Shown here: one piece after another, positions 62,892 through 64,000 of the stretch
Numbering within the stretch: the first letter of the stretch is position 1
How the letters are laid out: each line of letters opens with the position of its first letter
From: Opisthocomus hoazin
Lineage: Eukaryota > Chordata > Aves > Opisthocomiformes > Opisthocomidae
Assembly: GCF_030867145.1 (NCBI RefSeq)
Contig: NC_134420.1
Location: forward strand, 9,567,323 to 9,631,322
Length of the DNA: 64,000 nt
Direction: 5' to 3'
Notes under the pieces: model-generated
The model's input: only the letters and a program-made list of their open reading frames with translations
Told to the model about the DNA's origin: nothing
Databases searched by the model: none
Translations under genes and position numbers: made by a program

Positions 62892-63101
62892 TCACTGGCC
62901 TTCTTCATATTTTCTTTTTCTTGCTGAATTAAGTCTCTCCAAACTCAGGAATTTCTCAATTTCTTCTATTTGGTTTTGTATGATGGAGTTATGACTGGAA
63001 CAGCTGTCCTCATCTGTGAGTGCACTTTCACTTCTCACTGGAGTTACCGTCATGTGAGAAGACTTCTGCTCATTCTGTAAAGCAGTAAATCCTTCTTTCC
63101 C
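62892..63101 (-). CDS. CCDC73: Putative CCDC73 terminal coding exon (partial gene)
   Basis: On the minus strand a good acceptor (TTTGTGTTCTGTCAG, cut after 63102) opens a 70-codon exon in phase 0 that ends at TGA (62892-62894), giving 69 residues beginning GKEGFTALQNEQ. It is polar, with an acidic/serine part and a C-terminal amphipathic piece IEEIEKFLSLERL followed by a basic ARKRK cluster, typical of the tail of a coiled-coil or nuclear protein. Vertebrate synteny places CCDC73 tail-to-tail with EIF3M, and strand and position fit. CCDC73 is a long coiled-coil protein of poorly known function. I assign it mainly by position; I cannot confirm the residues from memory. Upstream exons would lie beyond 64000. 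Confidence 0.7.
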   Translation of the reverse strand, partial: GKEGFTALQNEQKSSHMTVTPVRSESALTDEDSCSSHNSIIQNQIEEIEKFLSLERLNSARKRKYEEGQ

Positions 63102-64000
63102 CTGACAGAACACAAATTTCGCAGCTAGTTAATAATCCAGTGAAATTCAGGTACAAAGGTTCAAATTGTTGGATTTTGCTGAGCATTAAGCAAGCAAGGA
63201 AACGTGAACAGAAATATAAGTCAATTTTAAAAAAATACATTTAATTTGCAGTGCTTGCTTCAGCTTTAATTTAGAAAACTTGATAATTGATAAATACACT
63301 TTTATAAACGAAACCTTAGCATAAGACTTAGTACAGAAGAGTATGATGAGAAAAAAAAGACAACCTTGTGCTAGAATGCAGATTAGCAAAATAAATAGTT
63401 TAATCAAACAGTTTAATGTTGCATTTCTATTGCTATGCAAGCATTTGATTAACAAACCCCAAAATCATGAGGTTTATAGTGCTAACTCCCTCTGTGCTTT
63501 GCTGCATAGATTAGAAAGCAAACATCACTAACTAATGCAAGGTCTGTAATAGGTTGGTTTTTTGATGTTAAAAGATCTTTTTGCTCTTGGAATAGTTTTA
63601 ATTATTGTTTGATTGATAACTTCATATCTATCCAAATGAAACACATGTGGCAACACAGTAGGGAAAACGTTTTTTGCTTGAGTGGCGAGTTCTCCGCTCA
63701 TAACCCAATATCGTGTGGCTCTTGAGGGGGCCAGTGTGCAGCACCAGGCCCCTGCCTGAACCTGGGTGCACAGCAAAGCCCTGTTACACAGAGCCAGCCT
63801 TCATACTTCATTGCAAGCCACTAGTCAAAATCTATATAAAACAGCACATGGGGTTGCATCTGTTCTCTACTAATAATCCAAGAGAAAAACATTCATTTAG
63901 GTCTTACACATGCAGAAGTGAAATTTTCCAGTGAAATAAGGCCATGCCCTGTAACTTGGATTTTACTGGAGACAACAAGTGTTTAGACCTCTTTGGAGAA
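63102..64000 (-). other. Probable last intron of CCDC73
   Basis: No exon with convincing splice signals and protein-like content was found on either strand. It begins at the acceptor of the terminal exon and runs off the window. A mildly GC-richer patch near 63710-63790 is not distinctive. Confidence 0.4.

Noticed and set aside
63528-63776. 82-codon minus-strand frame considered as the penultimate CCDC73 exon
   Set aside because: No convincing donor in phase 0 at its 3' end and nothing coiled-coil-like in the translation.
1-64000. CRISPR arrays, bacterial operons, tRNA or rRNA genes
   Set aside because: Spliced genes and CR1 elements show vertebrate DNA; no spaced direct repeats or cloverleaf/rRNA sequences were noticed.

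Overview
The window reads as nuclear DNA from a bird. Two truncated CR1 retrotransposon tails are present (about 19886-19998 on the minus strand and 28722-28882 on the plus strand), one with the CR1-type ATTCTGTGATTCT end. A solo endogenous-retrovirus LTR of a type I remember as common in neoavian birds lies at about 46378-46953. Genes are split by GT-AG introns, and a CpG island marks the one promoter. The species cannot be named from the sequence alone.

One complete gene is present. EIF3M (translation initiation factor eIF3 subunit m) runs on the plus strand from the ATG at 45580 to the TAA at 61944. Its 11 coding exons join with matching phases and GT-AG borders into exactly 374 codons plus stop, the length I recall for the vertebrate protein. 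It starts in a CpG island (about 45070-46000) with ETS-type sites just upstream, and has a canonical AATAAA at 62077-62082. Convergent to it, at 62892-63101 on the minus strand, is a terminal coding exon that I assign to CCDC73, mainly because CCDC73 is the expected tail-to-tail neighbour of EIF3M in vertebrates. The rest of that gene would lie beyond the right edge.

Layout: 1-45070 is AT-rich DNA with no gene I can support, probably the interval between EIF3M and WT1 by known vertebrate synteny. It holds two CR1 fragments, a few relics that look like old amniote repeats, simple repeats, several inverted repeats, an isolated GC-rich patch (41940-42175) and some candidate regulatory clusters. 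From 45070 to 62100 is the EIF3M locus, with an antisense solo LTR in intron 1 and a homeodomain/octamer motif cluster in intron 8 (59510-59790). From 62100 to 64000 is the short convergent gap and the 3' end of the putative CCDC73 gene.

I found no dramatic new system. The observations most worth checking are the intron 8 motif cluster, the antisense LTR that keeps CCAAT and TATA boxes, three exon-like open segments with splice signals on the minus strand (26527-26785, 28886-29122, 30174-30266), and the possible overlap of the EIF3M and CCDC73 3' ends.
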